Origin: Acrocarpospora pleiomorpha
GTDB taxonomy: Bacteria; Actinomycetota; Actinomycetes; Streptosporangiales; Streptosporangiaceae
Direction: 5' to 3'
DNA: 64,000 bases
Assembly: GCF_009687885.1 (NCBI RefSeq)
Contig: NZ_BLAF01000019.1
Coordinates: 62,001-126,000, forward strand
Part shown: one piece after another, positions 16,057 to 25,179 of the stretch
Layout: each line of letters begins with the position of its first letter
Position numbering within the stretch: position 1 is the stretch's first letter
Program-made: the position numbers and the translations under genes
The notes under the pieces: generated by a model
The model's database searches: none
Seen by the model: only the letters and a program-made list of their open reading frames with translations
Told to the model about the DNA's origin: nothing

Positions 16057-19000
16057 ATGTTCCCGGGGGTCGACGTGGCCTTGCCAGTTCATCCGGTCCA
16101 GCCTGGCGACGGGGGGCGGCCGGTCGGTGGTGTTGGTTTGCGTCTGCAGGTCCTCGGCCCGTTACGGGTGTGGCGGGACGGTGTCGAGCTGGATACCGGT
16201 CCCCGGCAGCAGGCGTATCTGCTGGCCTTGCTGCTGGCTCGGGTGGGCAGGCCGATCAGCGCGAGCGAGTTGATCGATCTGATCTGGGGCGACGGCGTTC
16301 CCAGCAGCGCGCTCAACGTCATCCAAAAGTACGTCGGTGCGTTGCGGCGGCTGCTCGAACCCGCGATCCCTTCCCGTAGAACCGGCTCATACCTGCACCG
16401 CCGCGGCAACGCCTACCTGTTCACGGCGCCTTCCGGCATGTTGGACCTGGTGGCCTTCCGGGAGCTCGTCGAGGCCGCAGAAGAGGCCCTCGCGGAGCAT
16501 CGTCACGAAACGGCGCTTGATCGCTACGTCGAAGCGCTCGGCCTGTGGCAGGGCCGTGCGGGCGACGGATTGACGCATGGGCCGACCGCGTTGCCGATCT
16601 TCGTAGCCCTCGACGACGAGTTCCACGCCGCGTGCGCTGCAGCGGCCGATCTGGCGATGTCGCTGCGCCGGCCGGTGTCTGTGCTGCCGGCGTTGCGGCT
16701 GGCCGCATCGATGGCGCCGTTCCATGAATCGGTGCACGCCAGCCTCATTGCCATCCTCGGGGCCGCGGGACGCCGTGCGGAGGCACTGTCGGCGTTCCGC
16801 ACGGTCAGCGCCTGCCTTGCCGACGAGCTCGGTGTCGAGCCCGGCCAGGCGCTGCAGGCCGCATATCTGCAGGTACTGGCGCAGCCTCCGACGTCGCCGG
16901 TCGTGACGGGTGCGGACGTCGGGGGTGACGGCGCGTCGGCGCGAGCGGCCGGGCTGGTCGGCCGGGCCGAGGAGCTCGCCATCCTGCGGCAAGCCGTCGA
17001 GATGGCACTTACCGGCCGCTCGGCGCTCGCCATCGTCGAAGGCGAACCGGGCGTGGGCAAGACCCGCCTGCTGCAGGAGACCGCCGCCGAGGCGAGCCGG
17101 CTCGGCCCGTTCGTGGTCTGGGGTTCCTGCTTGGAAGGTGATGGAACGCCGTCGATGTGGCCGTGGGAGCAGGTGCTCCGTCCGATCCTCGACAGCCTGC
17201 CGGCGACGTTGCGGGAGAAATGGCTCGCCAGTGATCTCGGCGGCCTCCTCGAACCGCGAAACGACGGCGCGGCCGCGCCTACGGTTCCTGACAGCGGCGC
17301 CCAGTTCCGCCTGCTCGAACAGGTCGTCACCGTAGTCGGGCAGGCCTCGGCGCAACGGCCCACGCTGCTGATCCTCGATGATCTCCAATGGGCTGACACC
17401 GCCTCGCTCCAGCTGTTCGGCCACCTCGCGACCCGGCTACCCGCCGGCACGGTGATCATCGGCGCGCTCCGTGACCGCGCACCCGTACCCGGCTCTGACT
17501 TGTCGCGGGTCCTGGCCGCGGCCAGTCGGCTGCCGGATCACCGCAGGATCCGGCTCGGCCCGCTCGGCTTGCCCGAGGTGACCGAGCTCATCCGCCGCGA
17601 AACCGGCCAGGACCCGGGCGCTGATGTCGCCCGCGGCATCCATACCCGTACTGCCGGCAATCCGTTCTTCGTCCGGGAGCTGTCCCGGCTCCTGAGCGAC
17701 GGCGGCTCGCTGCGCGACGGCGAGGTGGCAGTGCCGGCCGGGGTACCGGCCACCGTACGAGACGTGGTCCGCGACCGGATGGCCGGTCTCGACGACAGCG
17801 CTCGGGACCTGCTGCATGTCGCCGCGCTCATCGGCCGCGACGTGGACCTCGCCCTGCTCGCCGGCGCAGCCGGCGTCGACGTCGCGGACTGCCTCGAACG
17901 CCTCGAACCGCTGCAGGCGCTCGGTCTGCTGGAAACCAGGCCGGAAAGCCCGCACTCGCTACGGTTCGCGCACGACCTGGTCCGCGAGTCGGTCACCGAG
18001 ACCACGACGCGGCAGCAGGCCGGCCGGCTGCATCTGCGCGTTGCCGACGCCCTCGAACGCACCCATGTGGACGACGAGTCTGTCGCCGAACGCCTCGCCT
18101 ACCACCTCTGGGCCGCCGGCCCGCTCGCCGACCCGGCTCGCACCGCGCAGGCACTGGCCCGCGCCGGCCGCCGTGCGGCGACCAAGCTCGCGTTCGCGGC
18201 CGCCGGTCGGCACCTGGAATCGGCCGCCCAGATCGCGCGCACGGCCGGCCTGCGGGACCTGGAGCTGTCGGTGCTGTCACTGCTCACTCTTGTTGCCAGC
18301 AGGCACGCGGGATACGGCGGCTCGACGTTCGACCTGCTGGAGCGGGCCGAGTACCTGGCCCGCATGCTCGGCCACGAGACGGAGGCCGTCCGCTTTCTGT
18401 TCGTTCGGCTGGTCGGGGCCTACACCTCGATCGAGAAGGACCGTGGGAGGTGGGCTCGCCGAGTGTACGAGCGAGGACAGGCGTCCGCCGACCCGATCAT
18501 CCAGGCGTACGGTCGGCATGCCTGGGGCCTGTACCAGTGGGACATCGGCAACATCGGCGAGGCGTACCGCTTCTTCAGCGCGCAAGGCCACACCAGCCCG
18601 CACCGTGGTGCCGGCGACCTCGGACCGTGGAAGGTGCCGAATGAACGGATCGGTTGGGTGGCCGTGATCACCGCGCTGCACGGCGATGTCGAGACGGCAC
18701 GGTCCGCGATCGACAAGGCGTACCTAGCCGACGAAGACCTGTTTGTGATGTCGGCCTGGGCCTACTACCACACTATGGCGGCCTCGATGGCGGGTGACGC
18801 GCGATGGGTGATGTGGGCGGCCGAGCGGTGGATCGCGGCCGGCGCCGACCGCTCCGGCGTCGCGCAGGAGCACTACATCTGGCTGGACTGGCTCTGGGCC
18901 TGTGCACTCACCGGCGACGATCCGGCCGACAAGGCGGCAGAGGCCGAACAACTCCTGGCCGCGACTCTCCTCGACCCGCCGCGATGGGGCATCGCATACC

Positions 19001-19290
19001 ACTACGGACTGATCGCCGAGATGTGGCTGGCCGCCGACATGCCCGACGCGGCCGCAACCGCCCTCGACCGAGCCGACCAGGCCCTCACGACCTACGGCCA
19101 ACGTTTCGCCGAAGGGCTCCTGCTGTTGCTGCGCGCGCGCCTGCTGCACGCCCGCGGCGAACCCGTCGACATCGTGCGAGCCGCCGCCGAAGCAGCCCGC
19201 GCCCGATCGGACGAACGCGGGGCTTACCTCTTCGCGCGCCGCTCCGAGCGGTTCCTGGCCGAAATCGACCAGAAATCGCCGGACATTTGA
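16057..19290 (+). CDS. SARP/BTAD-AAA ATPase large transcriptional regulator
   Basis: This 1077-aa regulator combines three parts. The first is an OmpR-like winged helix with a bacterial transcriptional activator domain (about residues 28-275: LRLQVLGPLRVWRDGVELD, PISASELIDLIWGD, YVGALRRLLEP). The second is an AAA_16-type ATPase (Walker A EGEPGVGKTRLL near residue 325, Walker B LLILDDLQWAD near 440). The third is a C-terminal helical repeat domain. It resembles AfsR/AfsR-like activators of secondary metabolism or sugar use. The first ATG is used; GTG codons at 16072 or just before LRLQVLGPL are possible because no strong ribosome binding site is visible. It is convergent with a histidine kinase and its target is not evident. 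Confidence 0.87.
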   Translation: MFPGVDVALPVHPVQPGDGGRPVGGVGLRLQVLGPLRVWRDGVELDTGPRQQAYLLALLLARVGRPISASELIDLIWGDGVPSSALNVIQKYVGALRRLLEPAIPSRRTGSYLHRRGNAYLFTAPSGMLDLVAFRELVEAAEEALAEHRHETALDRYVEALGLWQGRAGDGLTHGPTALPIFVALDDEFHAACAAAADLAMSLRRPVSVLPALRLAASMAPFHESVHASLIAILGAAGRRAEALSAFRTVSACLADELGVEPGQALQAAYLQVLAQPPTSPVVTGADVGGDGASARAAGLVGRAEELAILRQAVEMALTGRSALAIVEGEPGVGKTRLLQETAAEASRLGPFVVWGSCLEGDGTPSMWPWEQVLRPILDSLPATLREKWLASDLGGLLEPRNDGAAAPTVPDSGAQFRLLEQVVTVVGQASAQRPTLLILDDLQWADTASLQLFGHLATRLPAGTVIIGALRDRAPVPGSDLSRVLAAASRLPDHRRIRLGPLGLPEVTELIRRETGQDPGADVARGIHTRTAGNPFFVRELSRLLSDGGSLRDGEVAVPAGVPATVRDVVRDRMAGLDDSARDLLHVAALIGRDVDLALLAGAAGVDVADCLERLEPLQALGLLETRPESPHSLRFAHDLVRESVTETTTRQQAGRLHLRVADALERTHVDDESVAERLAYHLWAAGPLADPARTAQALARAGRRAATKLAFAAAGRHLESAAQIARTAGLRDLELSVLSLLTLVASRHAGYGGSTFDLLERAEYLARMLGHETEAVRFLFVRLVGAYTSIEKDRGRWARRVYERGQASADPIIQAYGRHAWGLYQWDIGNIGEAYRFFSAQGHTSPHRGAGDLGPWKVPNERIGWVAVITALHGDVETARSAIDKAYLADEDLFVMSAWAYYHTMAASMAGDARWVMWAAERWIAAGADRSGVAQEHYIWLDWLWACALTGDDPADKAAEAEQLLAATLLDPPRWGIAYHYGLIAEMWLAADMPDAAATALDRADQALTTYGQRFAEGLLLLLRARLLHARGEPVDIVRAAAEAARARSDERGAYLFARRSERFLAEIDQKSPDI

Positions 19291-19302
19291 TCGCGCGCTG
19301 GA

Positions 19303-19320
19303 CGCCTTGCATCCAAGGCG
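19303..19320. terminator. Possible terminator hairpin between convergent genes
   Basis: CGCCTTG and CAAGGCG form 7-bp arms with a 4-nt loop 13 bp after the SARP regulator stop. No T-tract follows. The right arm is also the start of an SDR-like coding scrap, so the hairpin may be accidental. Confidence 0.35.
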
Positions 19321-19368
19321 GCGGTGCACCGACTCACCAAAGCCCTCGCAGCCGAGTGGGCAGAAGTC
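19315..19368 (+). pseudogene. Tiny SDR gene remnant
   Basis: The translation KAAVHRLTKALAAEWAE is the conserved stretch after the catalytic Tyr-x3-Lys of classical SDRs. Only about 17 codons remain and both sides are unrelated. It is probably debris of a deleted dehydrogenase gene. Confidence 0.45.
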
Positions 19369-19372
19369 GATC

Positions 19373-20764
19373 CTAGGTCGCGGGCCCGTCGGCCACGTCC
19401 ATCAGCGGCAGCCGGAGCACGAATCGCGCGCCCCGCGGCGCGTCCTCGATCAGCAGGGTTCCGTTGTGTGCCTGCGCGATGTCCCGGGAGATGGCCAGGC
19501 CGAGTCCGCTGCCTCCGGGTTCGCGGCGCCGGGCGGCGTCAAGCCTGACGAAGCGTTCGAAGACGCGCTCGCGGTCCTGGGGCGCGATACCGTCGCCGTC
19601 ATCGGTCACCGTCACCACCGCCTGACCGTCCGTACGCTCGGCGGTGATCTCGACTTCGGCGTCGGCGTGCCGCCGGGCGTTGGCCAGGAGGTTGCTCAGG
19701 ACCCGGATCAGCTGGATGCGGTTGCCCGAGACCTTCACCTCACGGTCGATATGGACGTGCACCGGCACACCGTCCGTCAGAGTCGCCGTCTCCTGCGCGA
19801 TCAGGGCGCTGAGGTCGATCGACTCGTGCGCGGCGGGGTCGCCGGCGCGGAGACGGGACAACACCAGCAGGTCGTCGACGATCGCCACCAGCCGGTCGGT
19901 GACCGACAACGCCTTGTGTACGGTTTCGCGGGGGTCGACGTCGCCGGGATAGAGGACCGCCTCTTCCAGCTGGGCATGCAGGCCGGCAAGCGGGTTCCTG
20001 AGCTCGTGGGAGGTGGTGGAGGCGAATCGGCGTTGCAGTTCCACCGACTCCTCCAGGCGGGCCAGCGTGTGGTTGACGGTGGAAGCGAGGCGCGCGAACT
20101 CGTCGCACCCCGGCGGCTGAGGCACCCGCAGGCTCAGGTCACTCACCGTGATCTCCGACATTCGCTCCCGGATCGCCTCCACGCGGCTCATTATCCGAGT
20201 CGAGAACCGCCAGTTCCCCCACGCGACGAGGGAGGCGGCCAGCAGAACCCCGACGGCGGTGCCGACCTCCAGGCCATGGGAGGCCAGGATGGCCGGTTCG
20301 CGCATGCCGGCGTAGACGAACGAAGGATCATCCCGCCCAAGCAGGCGATTGGTCTGAGGGAGGAGCCGGCTGGCGGTGAACACGATGCACCCGCCTTGCG
20401 GGGAGCACACCGTACCGCTCTGGATCCGGTCGTCGGGCGGGGGACGCAGCGTGCTCAGGGGCGGCAGGCCCGCCGCCACCTTGCTGGCGGCGACCACCTG
20501 GCCACGGGAGTCGACGAGCTGAAGCAGGTCGACGCTGGTCGACGGCGCCGACGACGGTATCCTGCCCGGCTCGAAGGACCCGATCCACTCGGTGGAGGCC
20601 CGCTGGGTCTCATGGAAAGCCCGATCCTGGACCCTGTCGAGGACCAGGAAGTCAAGGCTGACCCCGATCGCGGTGAGGAAGACCAACGCCAGCACCCCAA
20701 CGCCAAGCGTGGTACGCGCACGAACCGAATGCGGCAGAAATGAGGCCCACCCGCATCCCAACAC
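19373..20764 (-). CDS. Orphan membrane sensor histidine kinase
   Basis: This two-component sensor kinase has about 463 aa. From the N-terminus it shows a first membrane helix (about 18-38), an extracellular domain of about 130 residues with a Cys pair in GTVCSPQGGCIVF, a second helix, a HAMP-like segment, and HisKA with the phospho-acceptor His in TSHELRNPLAG. The HATPase_c boxes are NLLANARRHAD, TVTDDGDGI and GGSGLGLAIS. I chose the GTG at 20764 because AAGGAGGAGG lies directly upstream. Longer starts at 20815 or 20848 have no ribosome binding site. No response regulator gene is adjacent, which is uncommon for this class. The partner must be elsewhere. Confidence 0.87.
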   Translation of the reverse strand: MLGCGWASFLPHSVRARTTLGVGVLALVFLTAIGVSLDFLVLDRVQDRAFHETQRASTEWIGSFEPGRIPSSAPSTSVDLLQLVDSRGQVVAASKVAAGLPPLSTLRPPPDDRIQSGTVCSPQGGCIVFTASRLLPQTNRLLGRDDPSFVYAGMREPAILASHGLEVGTAVGVLLAASLVAWGNWRFSTRIMSRVEAIRERMSEITVSDLSLRVPQPPGCDEFARLASTVNHTLARLEESVELQRRFASTTSHELRNPLAGLHAQLEEAVLYPGDVDPRETVHKALSVTDRLVAIVDDLLVLSRLRAGDPAAHESIDLSALIAQETATLTDGVPVHVHIDREVKVSGNRIQLIRVLSNLLANARRHADAEVEITAERTDGQAVVTVTDDGDGIAPQDRERVFERFVRLDAARRREPGGSGLGLAISRDIAQAHNGTLLIEDAPRGARFVLRLPLMDVADGPAT

Positions 20765-20915
20765 AACCCTCCTCCTTGCAAAAGCCCAGGTCAGAGCATT
20801 GTCAAGGATAGTCATGAGGAGGGTAACCACACGCCAAGCCACCCACATCAGGCCAAATGCAGGCCAACGCTTTACCGATGAGCACGGTCGCCCACACCCG
20901 AGTACGCCCTTGCTG

Positions 20916-22064
20916 TCAGGGCAGGCCCGCGTAGTTCTCCGCGAGTTCGGCGGCGGCGTGGCGGGAGTCGGCGATGCGGTGGAGTTGGGAGAGCTGGAGG
21001 CGGGTGTCGAAGGGGGTCTGGTCGGGGGTGCGGTGGAGGAGGGTTGTCATGAAATAGGAGAAGTGTTCGGCGCGCCAGACGCGGCGGAGGCAGGTGTCGG
21101 AGTAGGTGTTGAGGAGGTCGGGGGAACCGGTGGTGAACCAGTGCTGGAGGGCCTTGGCGAGGGTGACCACGTCGGAGATGGCGAGGTTGAGGCCTTTGGC
21201 GCCGGTGGGGGGCACGATGTGGGCGGCGTCTCCGGCCAGGAAGAGGCGGCCGTGGCGCATGGGTTCGGTGACGAAGCTGCGCATGGGGGTGACGGCCTTC
21301 TGGGTGATCGGGCCGCGCATGAGCTTCCAGTCGGTGTCGACCGCGAAGCGGGCGTCCAGCTCGTCCCAGATGCGGTCGTCTGGCCAGTCGTCGGGGTCGG
21401 TGTCGTTGGGGACCTGGAGGTAGAGGCGGCTGACCGTGGGGGAACGCATGCTGTGCAGGGCGAAGCCGCGCTCGGAGTGGGCGTAGATGAGTTCCTCGCA
21501 GGACGGGGGGACGTCGGCGAGGATGCCCAGCCAGGAGTAGGGGTATTCCCGTTCGTACACGCGGGCGTCGGGGATCGCGGCGCGGGAGATGCCGTGGAAG
21601 CCGTCGCAGCCGACGACGAAGTCGAAGCCGAGTCTCTCCTTGACGCCGTCGCGGACGAAGGTGAGCGTGTCGTCCTCGATGGCGATCGCCTCGGCTTCGA
21701 AGAGCAGCGGGCCGCCCTCGGCGAGCTGGAGCGCGACCAGGTCCTTCACGATCTCGGTCTGGGCGTAGATCATCACGCTGCGGCCGCCGGTCAGGGCCGG
21801 GAAGTCGAGGTGGTGGCTCCGGCGGTCGAAGCGCAGCTCGATGCCGTGGTGGACTAAGCCCTCGCGGTCCAGGCGCTCGGCGGCTCCGCAGGCGCGGAGC
21901 GCGTCGACCGTGCCCTGTTCCAGCATTCCGGCCCGCTGTCGATGTTCCACGTACGCGCGATCCCGGTGTTCCAGGACGATCGAGTCGATTCCGGCGTTGT
22001 GCAGCATCCTGGCCAGCAGCAGCCCGGCCGGCCCGGCTCCGACGATGGCGACGGTGGCGAACAT
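20916..22064 (-). CDS. pobA: 4-hydroxybenzoate 3-monooxygenase
   Basis: This class A flavoprotein of 382 aa (family about 390) hydroxylates 4-hydroxybenzoate to protocatechuate using NAD(P)H and O2. The FAD-binding dinucleotide motif VAIVGAGPAGLLLA is at the N-terminus, the RAGMLEQGTVD segment of PobA enzymes is near residue 44, and the second FAD motif FLAGDAAHIVPPTGAKGLN is near 275. It is the last gene of the leftward pca operon, and its start overlaps the pcaL stop (TGATG), implying translational coupling. It supplies the substrate for the rest of the operon. Confidence 0.95.
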   Translation of the reverse strand: MFATVAIVGAGPAGLLLARMLHNAGIDSIVLEHRDRAYVEHRQRAGMLEQGTVDALRACGAAERLDREGLVHHGIELRFDRRSHHLDFPALTGGRSVMIYAQTEIVKDLVALQLAEGGPLLFEAEAIAIEDDTLTFVRDGVKERLGFDFVVGCDGFHGISRAAIPDARVYEREYPYSWLGILADVPPSCEELIYAHSERGFALHSMRSPTVSRLYLQVPNDTDPDDWPDDRIWDELDARFAVDTDWKLMRGPITQKAVTPMRSFVTEPMRHGRLFLAGDAAHIVPPTGAKGLNLAISDVVTLAKALQHWFTTGSPDLLNTYSDTCLRRVWRAEHFSYFMTTLLHRTPDQTPFDTRLQLSQLHRIADSRHAAAELAENYAGLP

Positions 22065-23176
22065 CAGGTCCTCCCAAGGGTGCGCTGCGCGACGGCGAAG
22101 GCGGCGTTGGCCGCGGGCACGCCGCAGTAGACGGCGGTCTGCAGCAGGACTTCCTTGATCTCGTCCGGGGTGAGGCCGTTGCGGAGCGCGGCGCGCACGT
22201 GCATGGCCAGCTCGTCCAGGTGGCCGCCCGCGACCAGCGCGGTGAGCGTGATGCAGCTGCGGGTACGCCGGTCCAGGCCCGGGCGGGTCCAGATCTCGCC
22301 CCAGGCGTAGCGGGTGATGAAGTCCTGGAAATCGGCGGTGAAGGCGGTGGTGTTGGCGATGGCCCGGTCCACGTGCTCATCGCCGAGTACGGCCCGCCGC
22401 ACGCTCATCCCGTCCGGCGCGGGCAGGTGGCTGCGCAGGGCGGCCAGCACGGCGTCCGGGCGTTCGACGCCGGCCAGGTGGGCGGCATGGGCGATCTCCA
22501 CCAGGGTGGCGCCGGGGATGCCATCGGCGAGTTCGCGAGCGACGGCGGGCGGGGTGGCGGGATCCTCCCGCCCGGCGACGATCAGCGTGGGCGCGGCGAT
22601 CCTGGTCAAATCGGCGCGTAGGTCGTAGCCGGAGAGTGCGTCACAGCAGGCCGCGTAGCCCTCGGGGTCGGCGGCGGCAAGATCGGCGGCCATCCGCTCG
22701 GCCGGGGGCGTCCGCGCTCCCGCCGCCGTGAACCATCGGCCGAGCGCCACTTCCACGAGCGGAGCCGTCCCCTGGGTACGGACGAGGGCTGCCCGCTCCC
22801 GCCAGCCGTCCGGTTCCCCGAACCGGGCGGCCGAGCACACCATGGCCAGCGATTCCACCCGATCTGCGTGATGCACCGCCAGCCAGGCTCCAATCGCTCC
22901 GCCAAGGGAGATCCCCGCGTAGTGGAAACGTCCGACACCCAGCGAATCCGCCAGATCGAGCACTCTCCCGGCGAGTTCGTCCATCGACGAAAGCTCCTCG
23001 ACAGGCGATCCCCCATGCCCGGGAAGGTCGAAGCGGACGACCTTGAACTGGCGTGCCAGCACGGCTGCCTGCGGCTCCCACACGGCCAGCGAGGTCCCGA
23101 GCGAAGGACCGAGCATCAGGACCGGAGCATCGGCGGGACCGTCGATCCGATGATTGAGCACCCCCCGGTCAGGCAT
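22064..23176 (-). CDS. pcaL: PcaCD fusion: 3-oxoadipate enol-lactonase / 4-carboxymuconolactone decarboxylase
   Basis: This 370-aa bifunctional enzyme has an alpha/beta hydrolase in residues 1 to about 250 (nucleophile elbow YAGISLGGAIG near residue 90), the enol-lactone hydrolase PcaD. Residues from about 255 to 370 are the carboxymuconolactone decarboxylase PcaC (RSCITLTALVAGGHLDEL, VLLQTAVYCGVPAAN). The fusion is the usual actinobacterial arrangement, named PcaL. It turns 4-carboxymuconolactone into 3-oxoadipate. The start overlaps the pcaB stop by 8 nt (ATGCCTGA), and the stop overlaps the pobA start. Confidence 0.95.
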   Translation of the reverse strand: MPDRGVLNHRIDGPADAPVLMLGPSLGTSLAVWEPQAAVLARQFKVVRFDLPGHGGSPVEELSSMDELAGRVLDLADSLGVGRFHYAGISLGGAIGAWLAVHHADRVESLAMVCSAARFGEPDGWRERAALVRTQGTAPLVEVALGRWFTAAGARTPPAERMAADLAAADPEGYAACCDALSGYDLRADLTRIAAPTLIVAGREDPATPPAVARELADGIPGATLVEIAHAAHLAGVERPDAVLAALRSHLPAPDGMSVRRAVLGDEHVDRAIANTTAFTADFQDFITRYAWGEIWTRPGLDRRTRSCITLTALVAGGHLDELAMHVRAALRNGLTPDEIKEVLLQTAVYCGVPAANAAFAVAQRTLGRT

Positions 23177-24521
23177 CGTGATCGCCTGCGGGTCGGCGGG
23201 TGAGCGCGTGGTCGGTCAAGGCCGGGGCCGAGCCCAGATAGGTGGCCGGGTCGCAGAGTTCGTCCAGGTCGGTGATGTTCAGGTCGCCGGGGGCGATCTC
23301 TCTAAGGATGGCCTGCCGGAGGGTGATGCCCTCGGCGGTGACCCGGCGGGAGGCGCGTTCCGTGAGGGCGCGGGCCTCGTGGCGGCCCAGTTTGGGGGTC
23401 AGGGCGGTGCTGAGGCGTTCGGCGACGAGCATTCCGCGGGTCAGGTCGAGGTTGGCGCGCATGCGGTCGGAGTCCACTCGGAGGCCTTCCGCGAGGGTGG
23501 CGGCGTGGGCGGCCGCGCCTCCGGCGTGGCGGAGCAGGTCGCGCAGGGGGGACCATTCGGCGTGCCAGGCTCCGGAGGGGCGTTCGTCCTCGGCGGCGAG
23601 CGAGCCGTACAGGATGGCGAGGAGGGACGGTGTGGTGCGGGCGGCGGCGGCGATCAGCGTCGCGCCGACGGGGTTGCTCTTGTGCGGCAGCGCCGAGGAG
23701 CCGCCGCCGGCGCCTTCTGCCACTTCGGCGATCTCGGTTCTGGACAGGACCAGCACGTCCGCGGCCATCTTGCCGAGCGCCCCGGCGGTGAACGCGAGCG
23801 CGGAGCCGAGATCCACGACGGGGGTGCGCAGCGTGTGCCAGGGCAGCCGCGGCTCGGCCAGGCCGAGTTCCCTGGCGAATCCGGCGAGCAGCCGCCGCTC
23901 GTCCACACGGGGGATGAACACCTCGAACGCAGCCATCGTCCCGGCGGCCCCGCCCAGCTGGACGGGGAGGACCACGGCGGCCAGGCGGTCGCGGGCGTCC
24001 AGCGCCAGATCCCGCCAGCCCGCCGCCTTCAACCCGAAGGTGGTCGGCACCGCGTGCTGGGTCAGGGTACGACCCGCCATCGGCGTGTCCCGATGGGCGG
24101 CCGCGAGGCGGGCCAGCGCGACGGCCACCCGATCGAGGTCGGCGATGATCGTGTCCCGGACGCGCTCGGCCACCAGCATGAACGCGGTGTCCATGATGTC
24201 CTGGCTTGTCGCCCCCATGTGGGCGTCGGGCGCGCGCTGCGTCAGGGCTTTGACCAGGGGAATCACCGGATTCCCGCCGGATCTCGCGAGCAGCGCGAGG
24301 GTCCGCGTGCCCTCAAGGGCCAGCGCGTCGGCGGCCACCGTGACGTCCTTGACCGTACCCTCCGGGATCAGCCCTTCCGCCGCCTGTGCCCGGGCGAGGG
24401 CGACCTCCGCGTCCAGCAGGGCGTGCAGGAAGGCGAGGTCGCCGGTGGCGGCCTCCGCCGGGGAGCCCGCCCAGATCGGAGCGATAAGTCCGGCGTCAGG
24501 CGAAAAATCATCGGAATTCAA
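23169..24521 (-). CDS. pcaB: 3-carboxy-cis,cis-muconate cycloisomerase
   Basis: This 450-aa member of the fumarase/aspartase superfamily converts 3-carboxy-cis,cis-muconate to 4-carboxymuconolactone. The superfamily signature SSALPHKSNPVGA is near residue 265, and MGATSQDIMDTA near residue 103 is the second active-site region. A TTG at 24521 is the best start: it lies 14 nt inside the end of pcaG and has GGGAG about 10 nt upstream. No ATG or GTG is available near the conserved N-terminus. It is read as the third enzyme step of the protocatechuate branch. Confidence 0.92.
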   Translation of the reverse strand: MNSDDFSPDAGLIAPIWAGSPAEAATGDLAFLHALLDAEVALARAQAAEGLIPEGTVKDVTVAADALALEGTRTLALLARSGGNPVIPLVKALTQRAPDAHMGATSQDIMDTAFMLVAERVRDTIIADLDRVAVALARLAAAHRDTPMAGRTLTQHAVPTTFGLKAAGWRDLALDARDRLAAVVLPVQLGGAAGTMAAFEVFIPRVDERRLLAGFARELGLAEPRLPWHTLRTPVVDLGSALAFTAGALGKMAADVLVLSRTEIAEVAEGAGGGSSALPHKSNPVGATLIAAAARTTPSLLAILYGSLAAEDERPSGAWHAEWSPLRDLLRHAGGAAAHAATLAEGLRVDSDRMRANLDLTRGMLVAERLSTALTPKLGRHEARALTERASRRVTAEGITLRQAILREIAPGDLNITDLDELCDPATYLGSAPALTDHALTRRPAGDHDA

Positions 24522-25071
24522 GGAAGACCGTCTCCCGATCACCTTGGAGGTGAATGTCGATACGGTGTGCGCCGCCGGGTTCCGCCACGGCCACGAGGGT
24601 GGCGCGGCGGCCGGGTTCGAGCGAGGCCAGCAGCGGGTCGGAAGCGCTGTCCTCAAAATAGATCCGGGTGTACAGATGCCGCAGCAACCCGCGCGCGAAC
24701 ACGCACACCGAAATATACGGAACCCGCCCGGGCCCGGTAGCTCCCGGCGGAAACGTCCGTATCGCCCAGTGCCCGTCGGCGTCGGTCGCCACCCGGGCGA
24801 AGCCGGTGAACCGCACGCCGTCCCGCCCGGGGAACGACCCGTTCACGTGATCGCGCCGCATCGAGCCGGGCTGCCCATCCAGCCCGCCGGAGGGATCGGC
24901 CTGCCAGAACTCCAGGAGCGCGTCGGGCACGGGATCCCCCGCACCGTCGTACACGAAACCGCGCACCACCACGGCGTCCGGGTGCCCGGCCGGGGCCAGG
25001 TCTCCCCCGCCCGCCTGCCGCAACGCGTACCCGTAGAAGGGACCCACCGTCTGCGAGGGTGTCGGCTTCAT
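24508..25071 (-). CDS. pcaG: Protocatechuate 3,4-dioxygenase alpha subunit
   Basis: This 187-aa alpha subunit of the intradiol ring-cleavage dioxygenase pairs with PcaH. It shows the N-terminal TPSQTVGPFYGYAL motif and the intradiol segments VVRGFVYDGAGDPVPDALLEFWQADP and HLYTRIYFED. It lacks the full iron-ligand set, as expected, since the beta subunit binds the iron. The ATG at 25071 has GGAGG 7 nt upstream. That ribosome binding site lies at the end of an inserted IscB element, so pcaG is now about 1.74 kb away from pcaH with which it is normally contiguous. Confidence 0.94.
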   Translation of the reverse strand: MKPTPSQTVGPFYGYALRQAGGGDLAPAGHPDAVVVRGFVYDGAGDPVPDALLEFWQADPSGGLDGQPGSMRRDHVNGSFPGRDGVRFTGFARVATDADGHWAIRTFPPGATGPGRVPYISVCVFARGLLRHLYTRIYFEDSASDPLLASLEPGRRATLVAVAEPGGAHRIDIHLQGDRETVFLEFR

Positions 25072-25090
25072 CGAGAACCTCCGAGGAAAA

Positions 25091-25108
25091 CCCGGCCTTC
25101 AGGCCGGG
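25091..25108. repeat. Right-end hairpin of the IscB element
   Basis: CCCGGCC and GGCCGGG are perfect 7-bp arms around TTCA. It lies 20 bp from the pcaG start codon and mirrors the left-end hairpin in shape and loop. A second near-perfect hairpin with 11-bp arms and one mismatch lies inside it at 25144-25169. Confidence 0.65.
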
Positions 25109-25179
25109 GAGGAATCGGACTCCTGCCGAGCAGGGCAGGGACAGGCGATCCGCCGCCAGGCGGACCGCCGTCGAAACGG

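Noticed and set aside
19307..20743. 478-codon open frame opposite the histidine kinase
   Set aside because: Composition is typical of an antisense shadow, and the kinase on the other strand has complete motifs.
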